Part shown: one piece after another, positions 53,786 to 63,128 of the stretch
Numbering within the stretch: position 1 is the stretch's first letter
Layout: every line of letters starts with the position of its first letter
Assembly (NCBI GenBank): GCA_016800925.1
Contig: JABCPU010000130.1
Coordinates: 1 to 64,000 of the forward strand
Direction of reading: 5' to 3'
DNA from: Suillus spraguei
Lineage: Eukaryota > Basidiomycota > Agaricomycetes > Boletales > Suillaceae
Length of the DNA: 64,000 nucleotides
Notes under the pieces: model-generated
What the model saw: only the letters and a program-made list of their open reading frames with translations
Database searches by the model: none
Told to the model about the DNA's origin: nothing
Position numbers and translations under genes: made by a program

Positions 53786-54465
53786 TCCGCGACCCTCCTG
53801 ACTCCGTACGGGATGAGGGTCGCGTTGGCCCAACCCGTGCAATGGAACTACGACTCAACGCTGTAACTCTTCCTGATCCGAACTCTCTGTGTCCATATGT
53901 CTCTCTTCCATCTTTCCCCAATATATCTGACTTTCCGGCCCTCATAGACTGTGGTTCCTCCCACTGCTTCATAGACACTGATTTCGTCCGAGAACATAAA
54001 ATTCCTACCTATCAGATTCCTCCGCTTCCACTCCGTTTATTTGATGGTACATGCAATAACAATATTGTCGAAGCCATAAACTTATCCGTCCGATTCTCCT
54101 CCGGTGTAATCACTTCCGACACGTTCTACGTCACCCCTTTGGATTCCTCATGTTATATCGTTCTCAGATATAGCTGGCTCACCCGACACAATCCATTGAT
54201 TGACTGGGTATTGGGCAGCATCGAGTTCCGAACTACTGAACAAGGAGTGCCATTAACCCCATCCGCATCATCGCTGCCTCCGGACACACCGACCATGGCA
54301 GGAAAATCCAATCCAACACCTCTGTTACCTTCGGGTATTCCACCCAAGGAAAATTCCTCCCCTCCAAAATCTCCGTCGCATCAGAGCATCCCATCTGTGG
54401 CGGAGGCTCCGCCTCTGACCAAATCCGAACCTCCGCTGGTACCCCAGTCCCTAACATATCGTTGA
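53773..54465 (+). CDS. A element protease (start of Pol, -1 frame)
   Basis: It is read by -1 frameshift from gag. The active site is ALIDCGSSHCFIDTDF (near 53940), with DCG in place of DSG/DTG; later blocks are FDGTCNNNIVEAINLSVRF and YIVLRYSWLTRHNPLIDW. The frame stops at 54463-54465. The natural continuation is frame 3, where TPVPNISLINAVAFCRACKL leads into RT, so a one-base change lies between about 54300 and 54440. Confidence 0.8.
   Translation, partial: GKKLVRDPPDSVRDEGRVGPTRAMELRLNAVTLPDPNSLCPYVSLPSFPNISDFPALIDCGSSHCFIDTDFVREHKIPTYQIPPLPLRLFDGTCNNNIVEAINLSVRFSSGVITSDTFYVTPLDSSCYIVLRYSWLTRHNPLIDWVLGSIEFRTTEQGVPLTPSASSLPPDTPTMAGKSNPTPLLPSGIPPKENSSPPKSPSHQSIPSVAEAPPLTKSEPPLVPQSLTYR
53776..53838 (+). 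promoter_or_regulatory. Putative -1 ribosomal frameshift signal at gag-pol junction
   Basis: The gag frame reads GCA AAA AAT TAG. The heptamer A-AAA-AAT (53776-53782) fits X-XXY-YYZ and abuts the gag stop. After a 5-nt spacer comes a perfect 10-bp stem, CGCGACCCTC (53788-53797) with GAGGGTCGCG (53815-53824), and a 17-nt loop. Loop bases ACGGG (53808-53812) can pair with CCCGT (53834-53838) to form an H-type pseudoknot. The -1 frame is open from 53773 into the protease. Confidence 0.85.
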
Positions 54466-56310
54466 TAAACGCAGTGGCCTTTTGCCGTGCCTGCAAGTTA
54501 GAAGGATCCACTCAGTTCAGCATCTACCTCCGTCCCTCCGAAGTAAACCTTCGATCCGCATCCGTATCATCCGATCCTCCAGACCTCTCCAGAATCCCTT
54601 CCGACTACCACAAATTTGCGGATGTCTTCGACAAAGGCAAAGCCAGACAACTTCCCCCACATCGACCCTACGACCTCAAGATTGAGTTGGAAGAAGGGGC
54701 TAGTCCGCCTCTCGGAACATATACTCTCTTTCTCCGGTAGAGCTTGAGGCCCTTCGGAAGTTCCTTGACGAAAACATCTCGTCCGGACTTCTCCGCTCCT
54801 CATCTTCTCCCCACGGAGCCCCCGTCCTATTTGTCAAAAAGAAGGATGGATCCCTCCGCCTTTGTGTGGATTTCCACGGCCTTAACCACATCACCAAGAA
54901 AGACCGATATCCGTTACCCCTCATTGCCGACCTTCTTGACTCCCCGAGCCGCGCTAAGGTATATACCAAAATTGATCTCCGATCTGCATATCACCTCGTC
55001 CGGATAACAGAAGGAGACGAGTGGAAGACTTCCTTCCGTACGCGCTATGGCTCCTATGAATGGTTGGTGATGCCGGAAGGCCTCACGAATGCTCCGGCAG
55101 CTTTCCAGCGCTTTGTCAATAGCGTGTTTGCCGATATGCTGGACGTATGTGTTGTTGTATATCTGGATGACATCCTTATCTATTCCCAAGACCTTGCAAG
55201 TCATAAGGAACATGTCCGAGAAGTTTTACGACGTCTCCGTAAACACCGACTATATGCCAAACCCGAGAAATGCGAATTCCACTCCTCCTCCGTCGAGTAT
55301 CTTGGTTACCTCCTATCTCCAGATGGCTTGACGATGTCGTCCGAGAAAATCCAGTCCATCATAGACTGGCCAGAGCCTCGGAAAGTCAAGGACATCCAAT
55401 CTTTCCTCGGATTCGCTAATTTCTATCGTCGCTTCATCTTCAACTACTCGGATATCGTGGTTCCCCTTACTCGACTCACTCGCAAGGGCGTCACTTGGGA
55501 CTTTTCCGAGGAATGCCGGAAGTCATTTAACGCACTCAAGAAAGCCTTCACGTCCGCTCCGGTGCTTACGCATTGGATTCCGAATGTTCCTATAGTTGTG
55601 GAAACTGATGCCTCGGATTATGCTATCGCTGGAATACTATCCATTGTGTGCCCAGACTCGGAACTTCGTCCGGTGGCTTTTTACTCCCGGACACTGTCCG
55701 GTGCAGAACTCAACTATGACGTCCATGATAAGGAACTACTAGCCATCTATGCTGCGTTCCGAACCTGGCGCCATTACCTAGAAGGCTCGTCCGAGCCTAT
55801 AGATGTTGTCACGGACCACAAGAACCTTGAGTATTTCTCTACCACCAAACTGCTATCCCGTCGTCAGGCCCGCTGGTCCGAGTTCCTTCATCAGTTCAAC
55901 CTCGTTATCCGTTACCGTCCTGAAAGACTCAGAGTCAAGCCAGATTCCCTCACTAGACGATGGGACGTCTACCCTAAAGAGGGGGATAAGGACTACGCTC
56001 AGATTAACCCTCACAACCTCCGCCCAATATTTGCTTCGGAACAATTAGCTTCGTCCCTACGAGCTTCCATTTTAGCAACTCCGGTCCTAAGAGCAGCTGT
56101 TCTTATGGACACTGAACACCTCCGGAAAGACATTCTGATAGCACTCCCTAATGACCCCATTGCACAAACACATTTTCCGGTTCCCTCAGATCCGAGATGG
56201 GCAATAGACGATGGTGGATTCCTTTGTTGTGACAACCGCATCTACGTTCCGGATACCAATGATCTACGACTTCGCATCCTCCGGAATTGCCATGACCACC
56301 CCTATCCGGA
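54441..56310 (+). pseudogene. A element reverse transcriptase and RNase H
   Basis: The segment 54441-54740 (IPSDYHKFADVFDKGKARQL) precedes RT and is in frame 3. A one-base loss near 54715 moves the rest to frame 2 from 54743 (LEALRKFLDENISSGLL). RT motifs: FVKKKDGSLRLCVDFHGLN, TKIDLRSAYHLVRI, PAAFQRFVN, VVVYLDDILIYS. RNase H: VETDASDYAIAGIL, DKELLAIYAAFRTWRHYLEG, VVTDHKNLEYFS. A further one-base change near 56305 (CHDHPY, then GHFG in frame 1) leads to integrase. Otherwise all catalytic residues are present. Confidence 0.88.
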
Positions 56311-57573
56311 CATTTCGGACAGAATCGCACTCTCGAGCTCATCCGACGCAACTATACCTGGCCCGGAGTACGGGCCTTTGTCAAAGAGTATGTCAGATCC
56401 TGCACATCCTGCGCCCGAGCCAAAGTTCCGAGACATAAGCCCTACGGTTTACTCAAGCAACTTCCCGTCCCAGAAAAACCATGGAATTCCATCTCTATGG
56501 ATTTCATTGAACAACTTCCGGACTCATCCGGCTTTACAGCCATCCTCGTCATCATAGATCGTTTATCCAAGCAAGCCATATTCGTCCCGACCCACGACAC
56601 CATCACTTCTCCTGATCTCGCCCGCCTATTTCTCCTCCATGTCTTCTCTAAGCATGGAGTCCCGTCCCATGTAACCTCGGATCGAGGAACAGAGTTCGTA
56701 TCCCACTTCTTCCGTTCCCTAGGAAAGGCATTGGACATCGTCCTACACTTCACATCCGGATATCATCCCGAAGGGGACGGACAAACAGAACGTGCCAACC
56801 AAACGCTGGAACAGTACCTCCGGATCTACTGCAACTATCAGCAGGACAACTGGTCCGAGCTACTGCCCCTCGCAGAGTTTGCATACAATAACGCTCCGAG
56901 TGCCACTACCGGAGTTTCACCCTTCTTCGCCAATAAAGGTTATCATCCGAACATTTCCATCCATCCGGAACGCGACCTATCCTCCATCCGTGCCCAGGAA
57001 TATGCCCTAGACCTTAACAAACTTCACCAGTTCCTCCGAGATGAGATGTCCGAAGCTCAGAGACGCTATCAAGGACCCGCGGACGCTAAAAGACAGCCTG
57101 CTCCAGACTTCCGGATTGGAGAACAAGTCTTCGTCAAAGCCAAGTACTTCCGCTCCACCCGTCCGTCGAAGAAACTTTCGGAAAAGAATTTGGGACCATT
57201 CGAAATTATATCCCGCCCGGGTACTCATTCTTTTGCCATCCGACTTCCGGATTCTATGCGTTCCGTACATCCCGTTTTCCATGTCTCGCAGTTAGAGCCA
57301 GCAGTTCCGAACACCATTCCCAATCGCATCCAGCCTCCTCCACCACCAGTCGAAGTCGACGGAGAACCAGAGTACGAGATATCCGAAATCCTGGACTCTA
57401 AACTGGACCGTCGTAGGCACCACTGTCAACTTCTATACCTCGTCCGTTGGTCCGGATACGAGGGAACGGACGAAGAAACTTCCTGGCTGCTGGCCACAGA
57501 ACTCGGAAATGCATCAGATCTCGTAGCGGATTTCCACTCAGCATATCCGGACAAGCCTGGTCCCATTGCTTGA
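56300..57573 (+). CDS. A element integrase with chromodomain
   Basis: Zinc-binding HDHPY...GHFGQNRTLE with CTSCARAK. Catalytic core: SMDFIEQLP, VTSDRGTEFVS and QTERANQTLEQYLR. A GPY/F module (KNLGPFEIISRPG) is followed by the chromodomain EYEISEILDSKLDRRRHH and YLVRWSGYEGTDEETSWLLA near the C-terminus (57370-57510). The protein joins element cDNA to host DNA, and the 5-bp TSD fits this class. The stop is TGA at 57571-57573. Confidence 0.9.
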
Positions 57574-57630
57574 AAAGTACATAACGAAATATAAGTACAG
57601 TGAGGGCAGTAGCGGAATTCCGGATCTGGA

Positions 57631-58644
57631 CTAAGCACCAGTCTCCATTTCACCTCCGGCACCCCCAGTCTCCTCCCCAGTCCCATCCGCCATCTCTTCC
57701 CCAGTTCCATCCGCCATCTCCCCTCCATTCTCATCCGCCACCTCTTCCCCAATCTCCTCACCAGCGCCATCCTTGTCGGATCCGGCAGAAACGGAAAGCC
57801 TAAATCCGGTCCAGATTTCCTCGATGAGCAGGGCCTGGAATTCCCTCTGTTGCTGGAGGAAGGCCTCCATGGTGGAGCTCATCCGCTCCATGGCAATCCG
57901 ACTCCCTTCCGCCGCCGCAATACCATCTTGGAGAAGTCCGTTGGTCCGCGCCAACTCAGCAATGATGCCATTAGCAGCGGCCACCCAAGCCTGATCATCG
58001 TACTCCACAAAATCCTCATCCGTACCTTCGATAGTGACTGGATTAGAGAAGACATCCGCGTCCGCCACATCCGGAGTAGGACTCCTCTGACGGCGCTTGC
58101 CTTTGCCCTTCGGAGACGGAGTACAGCAGGACGCTGCCTCTTCCGGCCCTTAGGCCCCTTAACGAATCCGGGCCTTCCAGGACAAGTGGCCTTGTCCTTC
58201 CGGCAGACGTCACAGGACTTAATCTACGAAACGTCGAAATCAGCGGATCCGAAGTGTTTCGGACGACTCACCATGGCATTCTTCTCAGCATCATCCCACT
58301 GGCACATCCGGCCCTTAGTGACGCAACGAGAGCAGTACCCATCCTTTGCCCCAGACGCAGGAGCAGCCTTGGCCTTTACCAACCCATTAATATCCGGATC
58401 CGGAAGAGTCCACAGCACTCACCCGAGCCTCAATCAGTGCTCTCCGCCTTTTCTCCTCCATCTCCCTCCGGATCTCCGCCAACTCAATCTGCTTCAACTC
58501 CTCCTGCCTTTTCCGCTCCTCCGCCTCTTTCCGCTTCCGTTCCGCCTCGGCTTCCGCTGCAGCCTTAGCAGCCGCCAGTTGCTGCTCCAGATCCGCCACA
58601 AGGTCAGCAGCAGACTTAGGGGCATTGGATTTCTTTCCAGACAT
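57631..58644 (-). CDS. A element antisense gene, Zn2Cys6-like cluster protein
   Basis: This is the minus strand, convergent with pol. ATG is at 58644-58642. Exon 1 (58423-58644) is a long Ala/Glu/Lys coiled coil (LEQQLAAAKAAAEAEAERKR). Intron 1 is 58374-58422 and intron 2 is 58224-58271, both with GTGAGT donors. Exons 2 and 3 join to give CSRCVTKGRMC, 13 residues, then CDVCRKDKATC: CX2CX6C-X13-CX2CX6C, as in fungal Zn2Cys6 clusters. A basic stretch follows (KGPKGRKRQR; KGKGKRRQRS). After a one-base frame change near 58120 come a helical segment (WVAAANGIIAELARTNGLLQ, MERMSSTMEAFLQQQREFQ) and an acidic Gly/Glu end. The stop is at 57631. Element C has a counterpart in the same place. The role is unknown; a nuclear DNA-binding protein is inferred. 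Confidence 0.75.
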
Positions 58645-58826
58645 GTTAGGAGACAAGTTTTGTTAACAAGGATATGAAGTGGGGGTAGGAATCATTTCGG
58701 ACGTCTGACGTCCGTATATCTGTTGGATTACAGACTCAGCACTACAACCATCAAACTTCCCCATCGTCTCGCATTAATCTTGTCCGATCCGGATCGACGC
58801 TTCTTGTGCCTCAGGGGTTCGGCCCT

Positions 58827-58836
58827 AAGGGGGGGA
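58827..58836 (+). promoter_or_regulatory. A element polypurine tract
   Basis: AAGGGGGGGA lies three bases before the 3' LTR and is the expected plus-strand primer site. Confidence 0.85.
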
Positions 58837-58839
58837 TAC

Positions 58840-59608
58840 TGTCATATACCATACTTCTAATCTCAGATCCGATCATATCCGTCCAGATCCGATCGTTTCC
58901 ATATCCGTCCGGTCCACAGATCCTGTCCGGACCACCCTCCCGAATGTACTCACTTCTCGCACCTTAACTCCCTGGTGAACATCTGCATCTATCTCCTTTC
59001 GTCATTTCTCCTACTACCGGTACTCCGGCTGTTTATATTTCCGTCCTGTGTTACTGATCCGTTTCCTGTGTTCATTTCCGATTCATGCTTACTAATCCGC
59101 TGTGCAATAACTAATAGACTTCCGTTACACTTCGTACATAGCCCTCGGTCCCGGACTTGCTAATTATCCATCTTAGAAACTTACTGTATATAAACCACTT
59201 GTAGATCTCCGTAGAACCTTAGTTCGAATATCATCTTAGATTCTACTCATTCTGCCTCCTCCGGACTTAAGCTACTCTCCGCTTAAAGTCACCTTCCGAG
59301 ACTTAGGATTGACTCCTATAGTCTATACCTCCGACTCTATCTTCGGATAGTCCATCTCCGTTAGTTTCTAGTTAGGAACTCGTTCCGAAACTAGCCTTAA
59401 TCTCTGTCCTCTCCTTACGTTCCGAATTACCTTCGGACGTGTTATATCCGACACCTTCGGACACCTGGATCCGTCACGCAACCCCTTCCGGGTCTTCGGA
59501 CGAACAACTCCTCCCTGAAATAAGGGGCATTACTCGAGAAAGGGGCACAGTGTACGAACTGAGGCCAAAGCCCTTCGGATCTCTCTACCCTTGAGTACAG
59601 TCTTAACA
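58840..59608 (+). mobile_element. A element 3' LTR
   Basis: It is 769 bp. Its seven differences from the 5' LTR are all transitions, six of them at CpG positions. It is followed directly by the second TSD copy, CATAA. Confidence 0.95.
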
Positions 59609-59613
59609 CATAA

Positions 59614-60523
59614 CCACACTGGCTAAACTTGAGATCTTCCGCTTGATGAGACTTCCTAAGTTGAAAATATATACCCCTGATTGACACAGCCCACATAGAT
59701 GATAAAGTTCGAGTTTGGATGTCTATGAAACAATAAAACTGCCCCAACAAGGGATGACGACCAAGATAATTCTAAGTCACCATCATCAACAGGTTCAAAT
59801 GATTGACATTACCACTAAGTATACATGAAGTTTCTAGAAACACAGAAGGAAATCAGCAGATACTAAAAAATGACAATGAGACACACACTGTTATCACCTC
59901 GAAGGCCAAACACAGAGGATTGGAGACAGGAGTCTCATCTTCCCACAAAACAGTGGCCATGCAGTAGTCCAGTCCATCCCAAACATAAAATCGAGGCCAC
60001 ACACGACCTCAAACTCGACATCAGCAGTGAGAGCATGGCAATGAGTCACTTAGGCCATGGGGATTTCAGCAAAATGCGAACTTAAGCCTAAATGGCCAAG
60101 CAAACGAGTGATCAAAGAAGACAAGAGAAGAATATGATTCAAGGTCAAAAGCAACAGACGTAGGAAGATGACCAATTTGAATGAGGTCCCTGTGGTAAAA
60201 CACAATATAATCCACTCCCTTATGGTGGCGCAAATAAATCTACATGACATACTAGAATGGTCGCACAGGGTGTTCAGAGGCCAATGGAAGCACTTATCTT
60301 ACTAGGGAGGTTCTGAGAAGTGGAAACCTTGAACAAAATGTTGTGGGGCTGCACACGCTGCTAGCAACCAGTGTGAAGGAAATCGATAAGCATGTCAGGA
60401 GATGAAACATTGGAAAATTCCAAAATTTAAAACTCCACTATAAGCTACATCACATATGCATCAAACAGATAGGAGATTTGAAACTTTTGATCCCCTCAAC
60501 TCCCACCTGTGCCAATTGTGACT
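59614..60523. other. Decayed sequence between element A and Harbinger gene
   Basis: 59614-59750 on the minus strand holds the other half of the frame cut by element A. From 59870 on the plus strand a frame (TLLSPRRPNTEDWRQESHLP) continues through many stops to about 60480 and looks like heavily decayed coding or repeat DNA. No family was recognised. Confidence 0.4.
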
Positions 60524-62571
60524 ATGCCCCTTCCATCCAAATGTAAAGAACTTCTGGATGTTGTAGATCAGGCTGAACTTTTGTTGGCCAAACTATAGTA
60601 CCAGGATATCTTAGATAATTGGGATTTTGATAGTGATTTTGACTCTGACTCTGAGGACTCACTCTCAAGTACTTCAGATGATGATGATGATGATGACACA
60701 ATCAGTCTGTCTCTATCCCCCCCCTCCCCCATCTCCCCCATCTCCCCTATGACAGGGACTTTGTTACAGTCGTACATGCCCCTATTCATTTTCTCTTTAT
60801 CTCCTCTACTTGTATATTACATAATGTGACTCTGACTCATATGCTCAACGCATCTGTACTATAGTTGCCTTCCTTCTTTGGATACGCACTTACATTCTCA
60901 CGCCTCTCTTGGTCCATGCGCACATATTGGCTTATTTAAGCACGTTGTATTATGCTTGTATACTTTACTTTAATCTTACTGGGTTTTACCTGAAACATCC
61001 TTCGCTTAGGCCTCCAACCTAAGTCGTCTGAATCGTCTCTAAGTCTAAGCACTCCTTAGCTTTAGTCTCTATTCTCGAAGAACCTCTTAGACTTGTCTTT
61101 GAGGCAGAACCCTTGATAGTACTCAGAACGCATTCCTTGTACTTTCACCTTATTCTCTTTTGAACATTGTAGAACTTCCCAGCAGACCGTCTGTGTCTTC
61201 TCACTGTTGCTGGTGACGCCACCCCAGTTCGTAACAGACTTCGTATTCTTCTGGTGATAGTTCCACCCCTTCTGATGACATCACTTTGCCTTATGACCGC
61301 CTTCGAGACACCATCCATGCTCTTCATGATGAGGTTAAGAGGGCTTGTGTATTCCAGGTGCCTGATGAGCCTCCTCCACAAGCACCTCAGCTTCACATGT
61401 TGGTTCATCATGAAAAACATTGTCCTCACTTGTTTCGGCAGGAGCTTCACATTAACCCTGATATCTTTGATGACATCCTTGATCATATCTCTGATCACCC
61501 TATCTTCCAAAACAAGTCCAACAATCCTCAGCTCCCTGTGTCTATCCAACTGGCTATTTTTTTAAATCGGGCAGGCCACTATGGCAATGCAATTACTCTT
61601 GAGGATGTTGCTCAATGGGCAGGTGTGAGTGTCAGCTCCGTAGTTGATTGCACTCATCATGTGATGATTGCGGTGCTTGATGCCCATGATCAGTTTATCT
61701 GCTTTCCAGCAGGTAACTCTGAGGATGCTGACCTGGCTCACAAATTTGCTGAGTCACACACCTGTCCAGAGTGGAAAGGGGGCTTTCTAGCCATTGATGG
61801 CTCAAGCATGGATCTTTTCACCAAACCTGGCTATTTTGGTGAGACATTTTATGATAGGAAATCCAAGTATTCCCTTGGCTGTCAGGTATTATTTATTTAT
61901 TTTTATTTTCATGTGCAAAAATTTATTTAATTCTAGGCAGTGATTTTACCCCATAACCTTCTCATTGTGGATTATTCTCTGGGTCATCCAGGGAGTGTCC
62001 ATGATGCATTTTCTTTTAGGTCTACTCATCTTTATGAGGAGCATGCTGACCTTCTGCCTGATGGTCATTGGGTTTGGGCTGATAGTGCATATCCATTGGA
62101 GCCATGGTGCATTGCCCCTTTCAAAAAGCCTCGCAATGGCCCGTTGACAAAGGACCAGAAATCATTCAATTATCACCTCTCTAAGGTATTTTTTTAGAGG
62201 CCAATATTCCAATGATTTTTTTTTTCATCCGTGTTCGTGTTGAACACACATTTGCTGTTTTAAAGGGTAGCTTCCAGTCCCTTAGAGAGCTCCAGTTCAG
62301 AATTGAGGGTGAGAAAGACCTTGAATTTGCTGTGCAGTGGATCAAGTGCTGCATCATCCTGCATAACATGATCATTCACTTTGAAATTGAGCATTGCAAG
62401 AAGGATGGGACCTACAAGAGTTCTCTCAAGTGGACTCATAAAGAGGGGGAAGATTTTATTGTTCAAGAGACTGAGGGTCCAGATGGTGAAGAAGTAGTTA
62501 GTGACAGGACATATGAGGGCACCCCGGGTCAAGCTGCTCGTATAAGGCTGATGGATGCACTCACTCTTTGA
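60524..62571 (+). pseudogene. PIF/Harbinger transposase, cut by a solo LTR
   Basis: It starts MPLPSKCKELLDVVDQAELL at 60524. An acidic Asp/Ser tract precedes the LTR at 60762. Removing the LTR and one GACTT copy keeps the frame into 61242. DDE_Tnp_4 blocks: IQLAIFLNRAGHYGNAITLE, HTH-like VAQWAGVSVSSVVDCTHHV, first Asp in GFLAIDGSSMD, VDYSLGHPGSVHDAFSF, second Asp in VWADSAYPL and Glu in VRVEHTFAVLKGSFQSLREL. Intron 1 is 61886-61936. Intron 2 begins with GT at 62186 but has no AG before the next exon (about 62227). Other defects are TAG at 60596 (Gln expected) and the LTR itself. About 480 residues if joined, the normal family size. All three acidic residues are intact. Confidence 0.88.
60762..61236 (+). 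mobile_element. Solo LTR, family B, in Harbinger exon 1
   Basis: It is 475 bp, TGTTACAGTCG to GTTCGTAACA, with TSD GACTT at 60757-60761 and 61237-61241. It carries the TATTTAAG box and the 11-nt motif ACTTTAATCTT. Confidence 0.95.
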
Positions 62572-63128
62572 CAGTCCTCACTCACATGCACAACATAGGG
62601 AAGAATGATGCACCACAATGTTTGATGAAACATGTACTACTACCTGTACTACTACCTAGACACCTGCACAACAAATGTATATAGCTAGTAACATCAATCA
62701 CAAAAAGTACCAACATATACAAAACAAAAATGTATGATGAAATGATAACAACAGGACAACAATGAGACAACAACAACAATGAGATGAAGATGATGACAAC
62801 AACAACGAGACGAGGATGATGAAATGACAATGACAAGAGACAATGACAACAATGACAACAACAATGAGATGACAACAATGAGATGACAACAATGAGACGA
62901 CAATGACAATGACAATGACAACAACAACAACAATGAGACGACGACAGTGAGATGACGAGACAATGATGAGATGGCAATGAGACAACGATGAGATGATGAG
63001 ACAACAACAATGAGCACCTGAGATCAATGAGACAACAAGACAACAACAACAAGACAACAACATCATCCAGCTCCTCTATCTGATGAGGCCTTGCTGACCT
63101 GCATCATTTGGTGGAACTGGATTTTGAG
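62572..63128. repeat. Spacer with CAA/GAT-rich simple sequence
   Basis: From about 62740 to 63065 the plus strand is built of ACAACAACAATGAGATGA-like words (mixed CAA, ATG and GAC triplets) in irregular array. The long minus-strand frames rich in Cys, Leu and Ser are by-products. It separates the 3' ends of the two convergent Harbinger genes. Confidence 0.8.

Larger units (their letters stand above)
51674..59608 (+). mobile_element. Ty3/gypsy chromovirus A, full length, young
   Basis: The LTRs (51674-52442 and 58840-59608, 769 bp each) differ at only seven positions by eye. The TSD CATAA is at 51669-51673 and 59609-59613. Order inside: self-primer site, gag, frameshift signal, protease, RT, RNase H, integrase, chromodomain, antisense Zn-cluster gene, purine tract. 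Codon third positions are C/G-rich and the TCCGG motif is frequent, unlike families B and C. Three one-base frame changes interrupt pol, so this copy is either recently dead or affected by sequencing errors. Confidence 0.96.

Noticed and set aside
62582..63066. Cys/Leu/Ser-rich minus-strand ORFs
   Set aside because: Translation of CAA/GAT simple sequence; no splice sites or family similarity.
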